Below are positions 39,943 to 47,316 of a stretch of DNA of 47,316 nt, one piece after another. The DNA is from Candidatus Obscuribacterales bacterium. GTDB taxonomy: Bacteria > Cyanobacteriota > Vampirovibrionia > Obscuribacterales > Obscuribacteraceae. The DNA is taken from assembly GCA_021732025.1 (NCBI GenBank), contig JAKFVU010000046.1, forward strand, positions 1-47,316, in the 5' to 3' direction. Within the stretch, counting starts at the first letter, position 1, and every line of letters begins with the position of its first letter. Position numbers and translations under genes: made by a program. The notes beneath the pieces were generated by a model. That model had not been told where the DNA came from. It did not search any database and saw only the letters and a list, made by a program, of their open reading frames with translations.

Positions 39943-41750
39943 TGTTCGGCCTCGCCATTTTTTTGTTTAGCTAAAGGCAGTCTGACTGTGGCCTTTTGCA
40001 TAAAGCCTTGATCGATGATGACAGCGATTGTGCCACCATGACTCTTTATGATATTTTCTACTAAATAGAATGACATGGGCAAGTGCATGCCCATGATTGA
40101 GTCACTGGTGATCAATTCTTCTGGCGGTGCTTTGGAGAAGTCACCGTCATTAGTTGCGTCAGGCAGAAAGGCACTTACGCTGGCGAGGTTTCCTTCTTGC
40201 TTGACGATTATTGTAAACTGTTGGCTGCGCACTACCCGCGATACTAAAATTTCGAAAACTGATGTTAACGCCCGCAGCAATAAGCTATTGTCACCGCAGA
40301 TAGTTGAATTGCGTTCATTGATTAAATCAATGCTTATCACTGGATAGAGGCTCTCTAGGCGCTCAGCTACTTCAGTTGTTAGCGCTAGGCAATCAATGTT
40401 TTCTTCACTCAAACCGAAATTGCCAGATTCAATTTTCTTCCAGTCGAGTACATCGGTCACAAGCTTTATCAACTTTTGCGCCAGTTGACTACAATCTTTC
40501 AAGAGGGCGGCCTGGCGCGCTGAGCCCTCGGTATTTTTCATAACGAGCAACTCAATACTTGTAGACATCGACATTAGCGGTGTTCGCATGTCATGGCTGA
40601 GAGTGGCGCAGATATTTTCACGCAAACTTTCGATCTGACGCTTCTGAGTAATGTCATGGCAGACACACAAAAATTCTCGTTCTTCTTTGACCCAATGAAT
40701 GGTCCACAAAAAGTAAGTGTCAATGCCACTAACATCAAGGTGTTGGCACTCAACAGTACGCACACCGCCCTCAATTTTGGCTTTGTTTAGCATTTTTAGA
40801 ATTGGTGCCAAAGAGTCTTCAGCTATTATTTGTTCTAAGCTCACGCCGATTAGACTTTCTGCTGGGTAACCCCAGAATGTTTCGCAAGACTTGTTGATTC
40901 TAGTGATGATGCCATTGGCATTGAGAGAGCAGAGAACATCACCAGAGTATTGCACGATTGCAAGTTCTGATTGATTGAGCCTATAGATTTCACCTAAGGC
41001 ATCATGTATTTCTTGATCTAGCTGAACTATCTCGTTGCCTTTCTTGCTGCCTCGTCCAAATCTATGCAGAGGCTCGTCTTCATCCACTAGTATTCCATTT
41101 TCGATGTTTTCTTTGACTTTGTGCAGAGGAATAATAATTTGACGGTTAAAGATTATGATGGCAGAGGCGGTGGCGGCGAGAGTGATGAAATTGCCCAATA
41201 GCAAGAAGGGCAGAAAGAGCTGCTCTTGCCTTTTGAGATTGGCTAACGAAATGTTCTGCAGCCAGTCCTCAGCTTCTTCAGTGTCGCCAAATATCGAACG
41301 AGCCGTTAGTCCGAGGGTAAAGAAGCCCATTTTCAGTCGCTCCATTTCTACCCGGTCGTCGGGTGTAAGTAGAAACTTGTGGGCGTGTTCAAAGAGTTTC
41401 AAAAATCCATTACTAAGATCGTTCATGTCTTTGGCGTGTACTGCCAGCCGAGGATTTTCTTTCATGGCCACAGGCAGGTCGCCCTGTACTTGTTTGATGC
41501 CGACAATTAATTCGTTGAATACCCGTTCGCGCTCTGTCGACTCTCTGGTTAGGTCAGTATTCAAAACTCGAACTAGCTTTGATACTTTTTCTTCGAAGGC
41601 GAGGAGAGTCAACACTCGTTCGGTGGAGTGCTTGTGGATAACATACTCGTATTCGAGGCGATTCAGGGCATAGGTCGCGGCCACGACGCTGATCAAGCCA
41701 CAAGTAACCGGTAGCAGCATTAACAGAATACATTGTAGGCGAATGGACAT
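39939..41750 (-). CDS. Membrane histidine kinase with intact His but degenerate ATPase domain
   Basis: 603 aa. Transmembrane helices at about 7-27 and 180-205 with a helical sensor between them; PAS at about 265-370. The H-box is intact, L-S-H386-D-M-R-T-P-L. The ATPase domain is eroded: the N box reads S-V-F-E-I-L-V-S-R with Asn lost, the G1 D-x-G-x-G is missing, and G2 reads M-G-M-H-L-P-M. It should not bind ATP normally but can be a phosphate acceptor. The last four bases overlap the next kinase. The H-box position (386) equals that in the canonical kinase at 18542, showing common ancestry. Confidence 0.88.
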   Translation of the reverse strand: MSIRLQCILLMLLPVTCGLISVVAATYALNRLEYEYVIHKHSTERVLTLLAFEEKVSKLVRVLNTDLTRESTERERVFNELIVGIKQVQGDLPVAMKENPRLAVHAKDMNDLSNGFLKLFEHAHKFLLTPDDRVEMERLKMGFFTLGLTARSIFGDTEEAEDWLQNISLANLKRQEQLFLPFLLLGNFITLAATASAIIIFNRQIIIPLHKVKENIENGILVDEDEPLHRFGRGSKKGNEIVQLDQEIHDALGEIYRLNQSELAIVQYSGDVLCSLNANGIITRINKSCETFWGYPAESLIGVSLEQIIAEDSLAPILKMLNKAKIEGGVRTVECQHLDVSGIDTYFLWTIHWVKEEREFLCVCHDITQKRQIESLRENICATLSHDMRTPLMSMSTSIELLVMKNTEGSARQAALLKDCSQLAQKLIKLVTDVLDWKKIESGNFGLSEENIDCLALTTEVAERLESLYPVISIDLINERNSTICGDNSLLLRALTSVFEILVSRVVRSQQFTIIVKQEGNLASVSAFLPDATNDGDFSKAPPEELITSDSIMGMHLPMSFYLVENIIKSHGGTIAVIIDQGFMQKATVRLPLAKQKNGEAEQ

Positions 41751-41777
41751 TCTAGGCCATGGACATACGAGAAGGTT

Positions 41778-44024
41778 TTACCGTTGTTGGTTGGGCACAG
41801 GTAGTAGCTGAGAGCCGCTGCCGGTCATCCAGCGCGTGAATAGTGAATGCCCGCCAGCTAGCTGTTCTAACCAGATAGGAGCCGTCCACATTCTATCTAA
41901 ATTTGCCGTTATTGGATCCTTTCTCTGAACTTCCACATAATAGGCCGAATTGTGCCCGACTTTGCCGGTTATAGCGTCGAAGGCTACAGTTTGCGCTTGG
42001 CTAAGCAAATCGGCTCCACTAAGATCTCTTTGTTGCAGTACTTCAGCTAGTTTGCCGTCACCAATTTTGGTATCACCCCAAAGTTTGACAGCATAGTTGG
42101 CAGCGGGATCGATGTTTCCCTCAATGCGCATTTTTAGTGAGAGGCTGGGTACTGCACTTTGGTCTACGATGCTGCCCATAATAAAGCGGTCGTTGGCTGT
42201 CAGTAAGCCACTGAGATTTTTGGAGCTGGTTGTGGCAATGGTGCGGCGCTCGCGCATGGCTTCAAGAATGCTTGGCTTATCAAGAGATTTGGCGTAGAAG
42301 CCTGTTGCTCCTGGGTTTCCTACTGGTTCACCAAAGTGGAAGTCGCGACCAAAGGTTGGGCTAGCATGCACACGTTTGTCAATGTAGCCAGCAAAGCTAG
42401 TAGGGTCGAGGTCGCCGGTTGGTATTCTGTCTACGGGGCTGGGATTCAAAGCGCCACCTTTGATCAATTCTATTTGGCGTACATATTTGTCGGCGAAACG
42501 ATCGAGCCACTCTTGTTGATTTTTAAAAGACTTTTGCCCATAGTCTCGTCCACGCTTCCAAGCTGGAGTAGTTGGATTTTCATCGGCTAAGTAGCGCGGG
42601 TGATTGAGTTGGATGACCGGGGTATTGCCGGTGGTGTCTTTGATTTTGTCGAGGTGATCAACTAAGCCCTTGTAGTCACCATCGTTGTATTTAACAACAT
42701 CTGGTGGTTTTACTACCACTTCGGGTTCTTTACCTACGGTCCGCATAATGAAGCTACGCAGGCCGGTCTTAGGCTCACGTATGGCTTCGAAAAATGTAGG
42801 AACTTCAAAGAGATTGATATGGTTTACACCGCCTAAGTGAGCAGCTTCATTCGATTCTAGGCGGGCTTCATGGAGATCAAATTTTTCTGAGCTTGCTCCT
42901 TTTTCCACCGATGAAGCATTGACCATGCCGTGGCTGTGCTTGTGTTCACTGCCGACTTTTCCGGTGGTGCCCATCTCGGTGCCCACAAGAGAAACGTGTT
43001 TGCCATTTACTGTGGTTGCCGCCGCATCAGCGAAAGTTTGCGAATACTCAATAGGATTTTCAGTATTTATAGGTGTGCCGCTTTGGTCTTTTGCGCGGGC
43101 ATCCCCAGGGCCAATGCCACCTCGAGCCGCCGCATGGTTGTGATCGGTGATGGTGGTGACGTGCTGCCCTTGGCTAGCGGCCTTGGCATAGAGGTCTTTT
43201 GGCAGACCCATACCGTCTGAATAGCGCGAGTGGCCATGGAGAGAGCCAAAGTACATCTGCATCTGACTGTCGCTTCCAGCTAGGCTGCGCTCTATATTGC
43301 CGTTAGCAATACTGTATTGCTCGACGCGGCGAGCCATCGATCCTGGTTTAAAGATAGACTCGATACTTGATTTGGACTCGACTGCGCTTTCAGCCTTTGG
43401 GAAAAGCTCAATTTTCGGCTTTATTTCAGCACTCGAAGTTGGCATTGGGCTTTCTGTAAATTGGCTCTTGATGCCACCTTTCCATTTCGCCAACTGCACG
43501 AGTGTTTCATTTTCGGCCTTGAGAATTAGACGTTGGGTGGTTTGACCAAAGCTGCCGATGATTGATTCATGGCGTGCTAGACGTGCACCAAGCTCGGTAC
43601 CGCCGACGCCACCAGCTAAGTTGAGACCAAGGTCAAAGGCTCCTACTACAGCCTCTTGAGCTAACTTTCTTGATGCTTGGTCAACGGTTGCACCTCGACC
43701 GATCTCTAAGTGGGCCTCCTGCACGCGGTTATAGCCGTGCACCAAGACTGGCATGGTAAATGCAGCCCCAATTGCCATAGCTGCAGGGCCACGACCAGGT
43801 AGCACATAGCCGAGGGCGACCCCCATGGCTGCCGAGGTCGTAAGGGTTGTGCCGATGTGAATAGCTGCTTCTACTGGTTTGTTGTAGAGCTCTTGGGCGA
43901 ATGCGACGCTAGCGTCAGGCAAATGCTTGGCCGTCTCACCAAAGAGTTCTAAGGTGCTCACTCCATCGCCTGATGGAGTCTTATTGTTTTGAGCCGCCAG
44001 GTCGCCACTTGTGAGGATAGGCAT
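41778..44024 (-). CDS. PHP-domain protein with hydrophobic N-terminal region (748 aa)
   Basis: No signal peptide. Residues about 45-130 are Gly/Ala-rich and hydrophobic (two or three likely helices, A-M-G-V-A-L-G-Y-V-L-P-G). Residues about 258-640 match the PHP (polymerase and histidinol phosphatase) fold: S-L-H263-G-H265-S-R-Y-S-D, T-I-T-D294-H295-N-H297, a G-T-E-M strand and further His residues (H-K-H-S-H, V-N-H-I-N, Q-L-N-H-P-R). These bind a trinuclear metal centre and cleave phosphoesters. The last 110 residues are beta-like, resembling a carbohydrate-binding module. Its substrate is unknown; it may be a membrane-associated or exported phosphoesterase. Confidence 0.8.
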   Translation of the reverse strand: MPILTSGDLAAQNNKTPSGDGVSTLELFGETAKHLPDASVAFAQELYNKPVEAAIHIGTTLTTSAAMGVALGYVLPGRGPAAMAIGAAFTMPVLVHGYNRVQEAHLEIGRGATVDQASRKLAQEAVVGAFDLGLNLAGGVGGTELGARLARHESIIGSFGQTTQRLILKAENETLVQLAKWKGGIKSQFTESPMPTSSAEIKPKIELFPKAESAVESKSSIESIFKPGSMARRVEQYSIANGNIERSLAGSDSQMQMYFGSLHGHSRYSDGMGLPKDLYAKAASQGQHVTTITDHNHAAARGGIGPGDARAKDQSGTPINTENPIEYSQTFADAAATTVNGKHVSLVGTEMGTTGKVGSEHKHSHGMVNASSVEKGASSEKFDLHEARLESNEAAHLGGVNHINLFEVPTFFEAIREPKTGLRSFIMRTVGKEPEVVVKPPDVVKYNDGDYKGLVDHLDKIKDTTGNTPVIQLNHPRYLADENPTTPAWKRGRDYGQKSFKNQQEWLDRFADKYVRQIELIKGGALNPSPVDRIPTGDLDPTSFAGYIDKRVHASPTFGRDFHFGEPVGNPGATGFYAKSLDKPSILEAMRERRTIATTSSKNLSGLLTANDRFIMGSIVDQSAVPSLSLKMRIEGNIDPAANYAVKLWGDTKIGDGKLAEVLQQRDLSGADLLSQAQTVAFDAITGKVGHNSAYYVEVQRKDPITANLDRMWTAPIWLEQLAGGHSLFTRWMTGSGSQLLPVPNQQR

Positions 44025-44044
44025 AGTTGCCCCAGTGAGGGATG

Positions 44045-44063
44045 TGCCCCCAATGTAGGGGCA
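44045..44063. promoter_or_regulatory. Small GC hairpin in the leader of the PHP gene
   Basis: TGCCCC pairs with GGGGCA around a seven-base loop, 20 bases upstream of the ATG at 44024. Possible leader structure or part of the end of the upstream transcript; no T-run follows on the minus strand. Confidence 0.45.
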
Positions 44064-44148
44064 AGGGGCGCGGTAGCCAAGTGTAGGATCACGCTGTGGG
44101 GGTGGAATTACGAAGAGATTTAATGCTCTCTCTTAACAAATAGAATGG

Positions 44149-44553
44149 TTAGCCGGGATTTTTTGAGCGATTGCGAATAGACGAGAGAATCGCGATGGCT
44201 ATGCGACTGCCATCGGCCTTATCCTTTATCAAATAGTTGTCGGCTCCGCTGGTGAGAGCTTGGGCCAAGATGTCGCGGTCTTCCATGCCAGTTACGATAA
44301 TAATCGGTGTATTACTAGCAGTGGCTCGCATATTGGCATAGGTGGCTAAGCCGTTTGAGTCGGGTAAATTGAGGTCGAGAATAATACACTCGTGGTGCTC
44401 GCCGTTAAAGCTTGTTACGGCTTCATTGAGTGTCTGCACGTGATCAAGGACATGATCAAATTCTTGTACTTCACTGAGCATCTGTATCATCAACATTGCA
44501 TCTGACTCGGAGTCTTCAACGAGCAATACAGACGTCGGTTTGATTTTAACCAT
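44149..44553 (-). CDS. Single-domain response regulator (CheY/Rcp1-like)
   Basis: 134 aa from the ATG at 44553, which overlaps the end of the previous regulator by 8 bases and follows GGAA; a longer frame to 44619 is out of keeping. Receiver only: E-D at 13-14, Asp60 in I-I-L-D-L-N, Thr in V-T-G, Lys in L-I-K-D. No output domain, so it passes signals by binding a partner or as an intermediate in a relay. It is the third gene of a kinase-regulator-regulator unit, whose overlaps suggest tight co-expression. Confidence 0.9.
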   Translation of the reverse strand: MVKIKPTSVLLVEDSESDAMLMIQMLSEVQEFDHVLDHVQTLNEAVTSFNGEHHECIILDLNLPDSNGLATYANMRATASNTPIIIVTGMEDRDILAQALTSGADNYLIKDKADGSRIAIAILSSIRNRSKNPG

Positions 44554-44995
44554 GATGAGTTCCGTTTGGTGGAGTTTTTGCCACCACAAAGTAGAAGTTT
44601 TGAATATCTTTGATGACACTAATGAATTTGTCGAAATCTACTGGTTTGGTGATGAAAGCACTGGCCTGAAGGTTGTACGATTCAAGCACATCTTTTTCAC
44701 TTTCAGAAGTAGTTAGTACAACTACCGGAATGCGCTTGAGAAGCGGATCTCGTTTTATTTCGGCAAGCACTTCGTGGCCGCTTTTTACTGGCAAATTTAA
44801 ATCAAGTAAAATCAGGTCTGGCAAAATCGCATCGGCAAATTTACCCTGGCGTTTTAGATACGAAATTGCATCACCACCATTGTCGATGATGGTGAGATTG
44901 TTCATGACTCGGCTTTGCTTGAAAGCTTCTACGGCGAGTTCCGAATCTGATGGGCTATCCTCTACCATCAATATTTCAATCTCTTTTACGTTCAT
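44546..44995 (-). CDS. Rcp1-like single-domain response regulator
   Basis: 149 aa, GGGAG 9 bases before the ATG. Receiver with E-D-S at 12-14, Asp65 in L-I-L-L-D-L-N-L-P, Thr in L-T-T-S and Lys in I-T-K-P. The long loop after the second strand (I-S-Y-L-K-R-Q-G-K-F) and ending F-Y-F-V-V are typical of Rcp1-type regulators that partner with cyanobacterial phytochrome-like kinases. It overlaps the kinase gene by 20 bases and the next regulator by 8. No output domain. Confidence 0.93.
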   Translation of the reverse strand: MNVKEIEILMVEDSPSDSELAVEAFKQSRVMNNLTIIDNGGDAISYLKRQGKFADAILPDLILLDLNLPVKSGHEVLAEIKRDPLLKRIPVVVLTTSESEKDVLESYNLQASAFITKPVDFDKFISVIKDIQNFYFVVAKTPPNGTHHG

Positions 44996-46412
44996 AAACG
45001 CATACTCCCTCTTCTATCGGAAACTTGACTATGAATTTGGATCCGACATCGACTGTTGAGAGAGCAACTATAGCTCCTCTATGACGTTCAGCAATTCTAC
45101 GACAAAGTGCCAGGCCAATCCCTGTACCTTCGTATTGATTACGCGAATGTAGCCTTTGGAAAATCACAAATATTTTTTCTTGGTATTGCATATCGAATCC
45201 TATGCCGTTGTCTTCGATGCAAATTTGCCAGTTGGGTTCTATTTTTACGGCACTAATTTCAATTTCTAGTTTTCGAGTTGAGCGATATTTGATTGAGTTG
45301 GAAATTAGATTAGTGAAGAGCAGGCGCAGTTGTTCTGTGTCGCCTGAAATTGATGGCAGCGATTGCTCGATTTTGATTGTGGCTGCGCTTTCTTCTATAG
45401 GTATGGCTAGATCTTTTATTACCTGGGCCATTACCATGTTGAGATCAACCGTTTGCATTTCAGCACCACGCGACTCAACTCGAGCATATTCAAGTAAGCC
45501 GCTAATTAGAGTGCGCATTCTCTCGACGCCACTCACCACTTGTTCTATCCAGGCATCACCTTTCTCGTCAAATTGTCCTTTGTAGGTTTTGGCAAGTAGA
45601 GTGGTAAAGCCCTGCACTGCTCTGAGCGGTTCTTGCAAATCGTGGGAGGCAACATAGGCAAATTGCTGCAGATCTTGGTTAGAGCGCTCAAGGAAAATGG
45701 TGGCTTCCCGCAAAGAGGCTTCGCTGGCCTTTCGCAGTCTAATTTCGCTCTCCAGCTCTGCTGTCCGACGCACTTGGTAGGTTCCGTAATCATGGTTCAA
45801 CTTGTAAATGTATGTGAGCGACGCTGCTTCTAAAATGGTAAATAATGCAATAAATGCGCCAATCCAGTTCTGCAGAAGGTCTACTGATGCTTGTCTAGCA
45901 GCAAGTAGCTTGGTTTGTCTGGCCTGAGATTGGGCAATTAAACCTCGCACTTGGTCCATCAACCGTTTGCCTTCCATGGTGGCAACAATGGCTACCGCCT
46001 CAGTCGGTTTTGTTAGATACAGAGTAGAGACAGTATCAACAAATTTAAGTTTGGCAAGGCAGGCCGCTTTAACACTGATCATGCGCTGATGTTCTTCGGG
46101 GTCATCGGCAGTAAGGTCAATCAGTTGCTGGGCGCTACGATCAATAAAGCTCTTTGATTTGACAAGGGGCTCTAAAAACTTGGAGTTGCCAGTAGCGACA
46201 AAGCCTCTTTGGCCGGTTTCGACGTCTAGGCATAGAATCAAAAGGTCTTTACAGCCGACAATCACTGAGTGAGTGTGATCCACCCAATACTGTGCAGAGC
46301 GCAGTTGAGCAATCATCCAAGTAGTGAGACCCACAGCTATAGCGAACAATAGCCCTGAGGTAAGCAGAGCTAGAGCTGTCTTTTTGTTGACACTTTGCGA
46401 CAGAGCGGCCAT
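44976..46412 (-). CDS. CHASE3-sensor histidine kinase (phytochrome-type core)
   Basis: The ATG at 46412 gives 478 aa; the frame is open to 46466. Transmembrane helices at about 15-37 and 185-205 bracket a CHASE3 domain (V-E-T-G-Q-R-G-F-V-A-T-G). The kinase core has His257 in A-S-H-D-L-Q-E-P-L, N box L-I-S-N-S-I-K-Y, G1 D-N-G-I-G-F, G2 G-T-G-I-G-L-A-L-C. The H-D-L-Q-E-P-L form is that of cyanobacterial phytochrome-like kinases, whose partners are Rcp1-type regulators, exactly as found downstream. It overlaps the regulator gene by 20 bases. The signal sensed is unknown. Confidence 0.94.
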   Translation of the reverse strand: MAALSQSVNKKTALALLTSGLLFAIAVGLTTWMIAQLRSAQYWVDHTHSVIVGCKDLLILCLDVETGQRGFVATGNSKFLEPLVKSKSFIDRSAQQLIDLTADDPEEHQRMISVKAACLAKLKFVDTVSTLYLTKPTEAVAIVATMEGKRLMDQVRGLIAQSQARQTKLLAARQASVDLLQNWIGAFIALFTILEAASLTYIYKLNHDYGTYQVRRTAELESEIRLRKASEASLREATIFLERSNQDLQQFAYVASHDLQEPLRAVQGFTTLLAKTYKGQFDEKGDAWIEQVVSGVERMRTLISGLLEYARVESRGAEMQTVDLNMVMAQVIKDLAIPIEESAATIKIEQSLPSISGDTEQLRLLFTNLISNSIKYRSTRKLEIEISAVKIEPNWQICIEDNGIGFDMQYQEKIFVIFQRLHSRNQYEGTGIGLALCRRIAERHRGAIVALSTVDVGSKFIVKFPIEEGVCVYERKRD

Positions 46413-46486
46413 AGAAAAGGCTCTTGGGGGTGTGACCCTAATTATTACAAACTCTAGTGCCAACAACTAGTACTTTAAAACACGCC

Positions 46487-46519
46487 AAAAAGGACTCGCT
46501 CTCAGAGTGAGTCCTTTTT
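46487..46519 (-). terminator. Rho-independent terminator of the fasciclin gene
   Basis: AAAAAGGACTCGCTCT and AGAGTGAGTCCTTTTT form an almost perfect 16-bp stem with one G-T mismatch. On the minus strand the stem is followed by a T-run, 28 bases after the fasciclin stop. The A-run on the other side makes it potentially bidirectional. Confidence 0.9.
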
Positions 46520-46547
46520 GCATATATAGGTCACTTACTGGGAATTG

Positions 46548-47108
46548 TTATTCAGCTAGGGGCGGCATAATCGGACCGTCCACGATGTGAATTACACCAT
46601 TCGAGCAGTTGATATCGGCTTCTTTGACTTTAGCTTTGTCGACATATAGGTCGCTTTTGCCGTTTTCATCGTCTTTTGTCGAGACAGTGATGTCATGCTT
46701 AGGATCCATGGTCTTCAGTGACTTTTGCATCTTGATGGCATCACAGTTAAGCCGCTCGCCCTTGATTACATGGTAGTTTAGAACTTCAGATAGGCGTTTG
46801 GGGTTGCCAAACAACGACTGTCTGTCTTCTTCTGGCAATTTTGAAAATGCTTTATCGTCTGGGGCAAACAATGTGTATGGGCCCTTGCCTTTCAACTGGT
46901 TATCTAGGTTGTAGGCAATAGATAGGCCGTCCAGCAACTTGTGAAAATTGCCACGACGCTTCAATTCGTTGACTATGTCTACTGTGTCGGCAGTTGAACC
47001 CTTGCCGATGATAGTTTCATCTTTGGCAATTGCTGGGACGGCAGCTAGTGCGCCGATCACCAGAGTGGATAGGGCCGTCGATAGCCACTTTAGATTACTT
47101 GGTTGCAT
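46548..47108 (-). CDS. Exported fasciclin (FAS1) domain protein
   Basis: 186 aa. GGAG lies 7 bases before the ATG. The signal peptide covers about 1-28 (A-V-P-A-I-A-K-D). One FAS1 domain follows (about 40-183): T-A-D-T-V-D-I-V-N-E-L, Y-T-L-F-A-P-D-D-K-A-F, L-N-Y-H-V-I-K-G and N-G-V-I-H-I-V-D. Such proteins mediate adhesion, and cyanobacterial secreted versions are common. It has its own strong terminator, so it is probably a single-gene transcript. Confidence 0.93.
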   Translation of the reverse strand: MQPSNLKWLSTALSTLVIGALAAVPAIAKDETIIGKGSTADTVDIVNELKRRGNFHKLLDGLSIAYNLDNQLKGKGPYTLFAPDDKAFSKLPEEDRQSLFGNPKRLSEVLNYHVIKGERLNCDAIKMQKSLKTMDPKHDITVSTKDDENGKSDLYVDKAKVKEADINCSNGVIHIVDGPIMPPLAE

Positions 47109-47316
47109 TGGGTTTCTCCATCATGTAGTTGCAGCTGCCACTGTATGTGGTGCTAAAAGTTAGTGATTGATATTGCTTCGTTAATTGGTCTTCTCTTCTA
47201 TAGATCGCCATCCGTGATATAGTGGAGGCGCAGTTGAAAACCCTTTAATCAATCATCTAGGTTGTTTCGTGCCGTTTGTGACTGAGCAACTCAGAGAAAG
47301 TTTCTTTCTGTGAACA
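47109..47316. other. Right-edge intergenic region
   Basis: About 208 bases after the start of the fasciclin gene with no convincing ORF. A small palindrome CTGAGcaaCTCAG lies near 47282-47294. The fasciclin promoter should be here, but I cannot name clear -35/-10 boxes. Confidence 0.4.

Noticed and set aside
38155..41750. Frameshifted or fragmented single histidine kinase
   Set aside because: Both genes have complete membrane sensors, PAS-like regions and kinase regions; the overlap is an ATGA junction between two full-length proteins.
45202..45585. Plus-strand ORF of 127 codons inside the CHASE3 kinase
   Set aside because: It is antisense to conserved kinase motifs and its Ser-rich product looks like a shadow translation.

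Overview
Organism and overall character. The window is a dense bacterial chromosome segment of moderate GC with about 42 protein genes, gaps mostly under 250 bases, and no rRNA, tRNA, transposase, phage gene or CRISPR array that I could see. Many exported tetratricopeptide (TPR) proteins of the kinesin-light-chain type, a TPR-caspase fusion, Tad-type pseudopilins, cyanobacterial Rcp1-like response regulators, CHASE3 histidine kinases, a SOUL protein, an AMI1-like amidase and a pyrophosphate-type phosphofructokinase fit best with a non-photosynthetic relative of cyanobacteria (Vampirovibrionia/Melainabacteria, Obscuribacterales-like). This assignment is an inference from gene style, not from a marker gene.

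Layout. 1-2.1 kb: 3' end of an Rrf2 regulator, an exported TPR protein and a short-chain dehydrogenase-like protein without the usual catalytic pair. 2.2-9.7 kb: a 22-bp tandem repeat, a membrane TPR protein with a small partner, an 831-aa exported TPR-caspase and a 1014-aa polytopic membrane protein. 9.7-11.4 kb: pRiA4b ORF-3-like protein, cytidine deaminase and a helical unknown. 11.7-17.7 kb: a minus-strand run of PPi-type phosphofructokinase, AMI1-like amidase, two TadE-like proteins, a TadG-like protein and a coupled TPR protein. 17.8-23.7 kb: a probable operon of a YD-repeat/LytM-like protein, a GH75 chitosanase-C40 peptidase fusion, a PAS histidine kinase and an OmpR-type regulator. 23.8-28.1 kb: SOUL protein, TPR protein, sialate-esterase-like protein and an exported alpha/beta hydrolase. 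28.2-31.7 kb: a phosphorelay cluster (REC-Hpt-pseudoREC, REC-histidine kinase, NarL-type regulator). 31.8-36.6 kb: small unknowns, TPR protein, YbaK-like deacylase, Thr-rich exported protein, Csp-like Cys-rich protein and a propeller lipoprotein. 36.6-38.1 kb: PspA/IM30 and an LRV-repeat protein. 38.2-47.1 kb: two overlapping histidine kinases with complementary defects, a PHP-domain protein, a CHASE3 kinase with two overlapping single-domain regulators, and a fasciclin protein ending in a clear terminator.

How the genes work together. The dominant theme is envelope biology and signalling: eight signalling loci, at least seven TPR or related repeat proteins, and several cell-wall or polysaccharide-directed enzymes. 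The most unusual system is the kinase pair at 38155-41750. The upstream kinase keeps the phospho-accepting histidine but has lost its ATP-binding motifs. The downstream kinase, coupled by an ATGA overlap, has a good ATPase domain but no histidine. This suggests one functional kinase split over two membrane receptors. A second system worth attention is the wall-hydrolase/two-component operon at 17829-23680.
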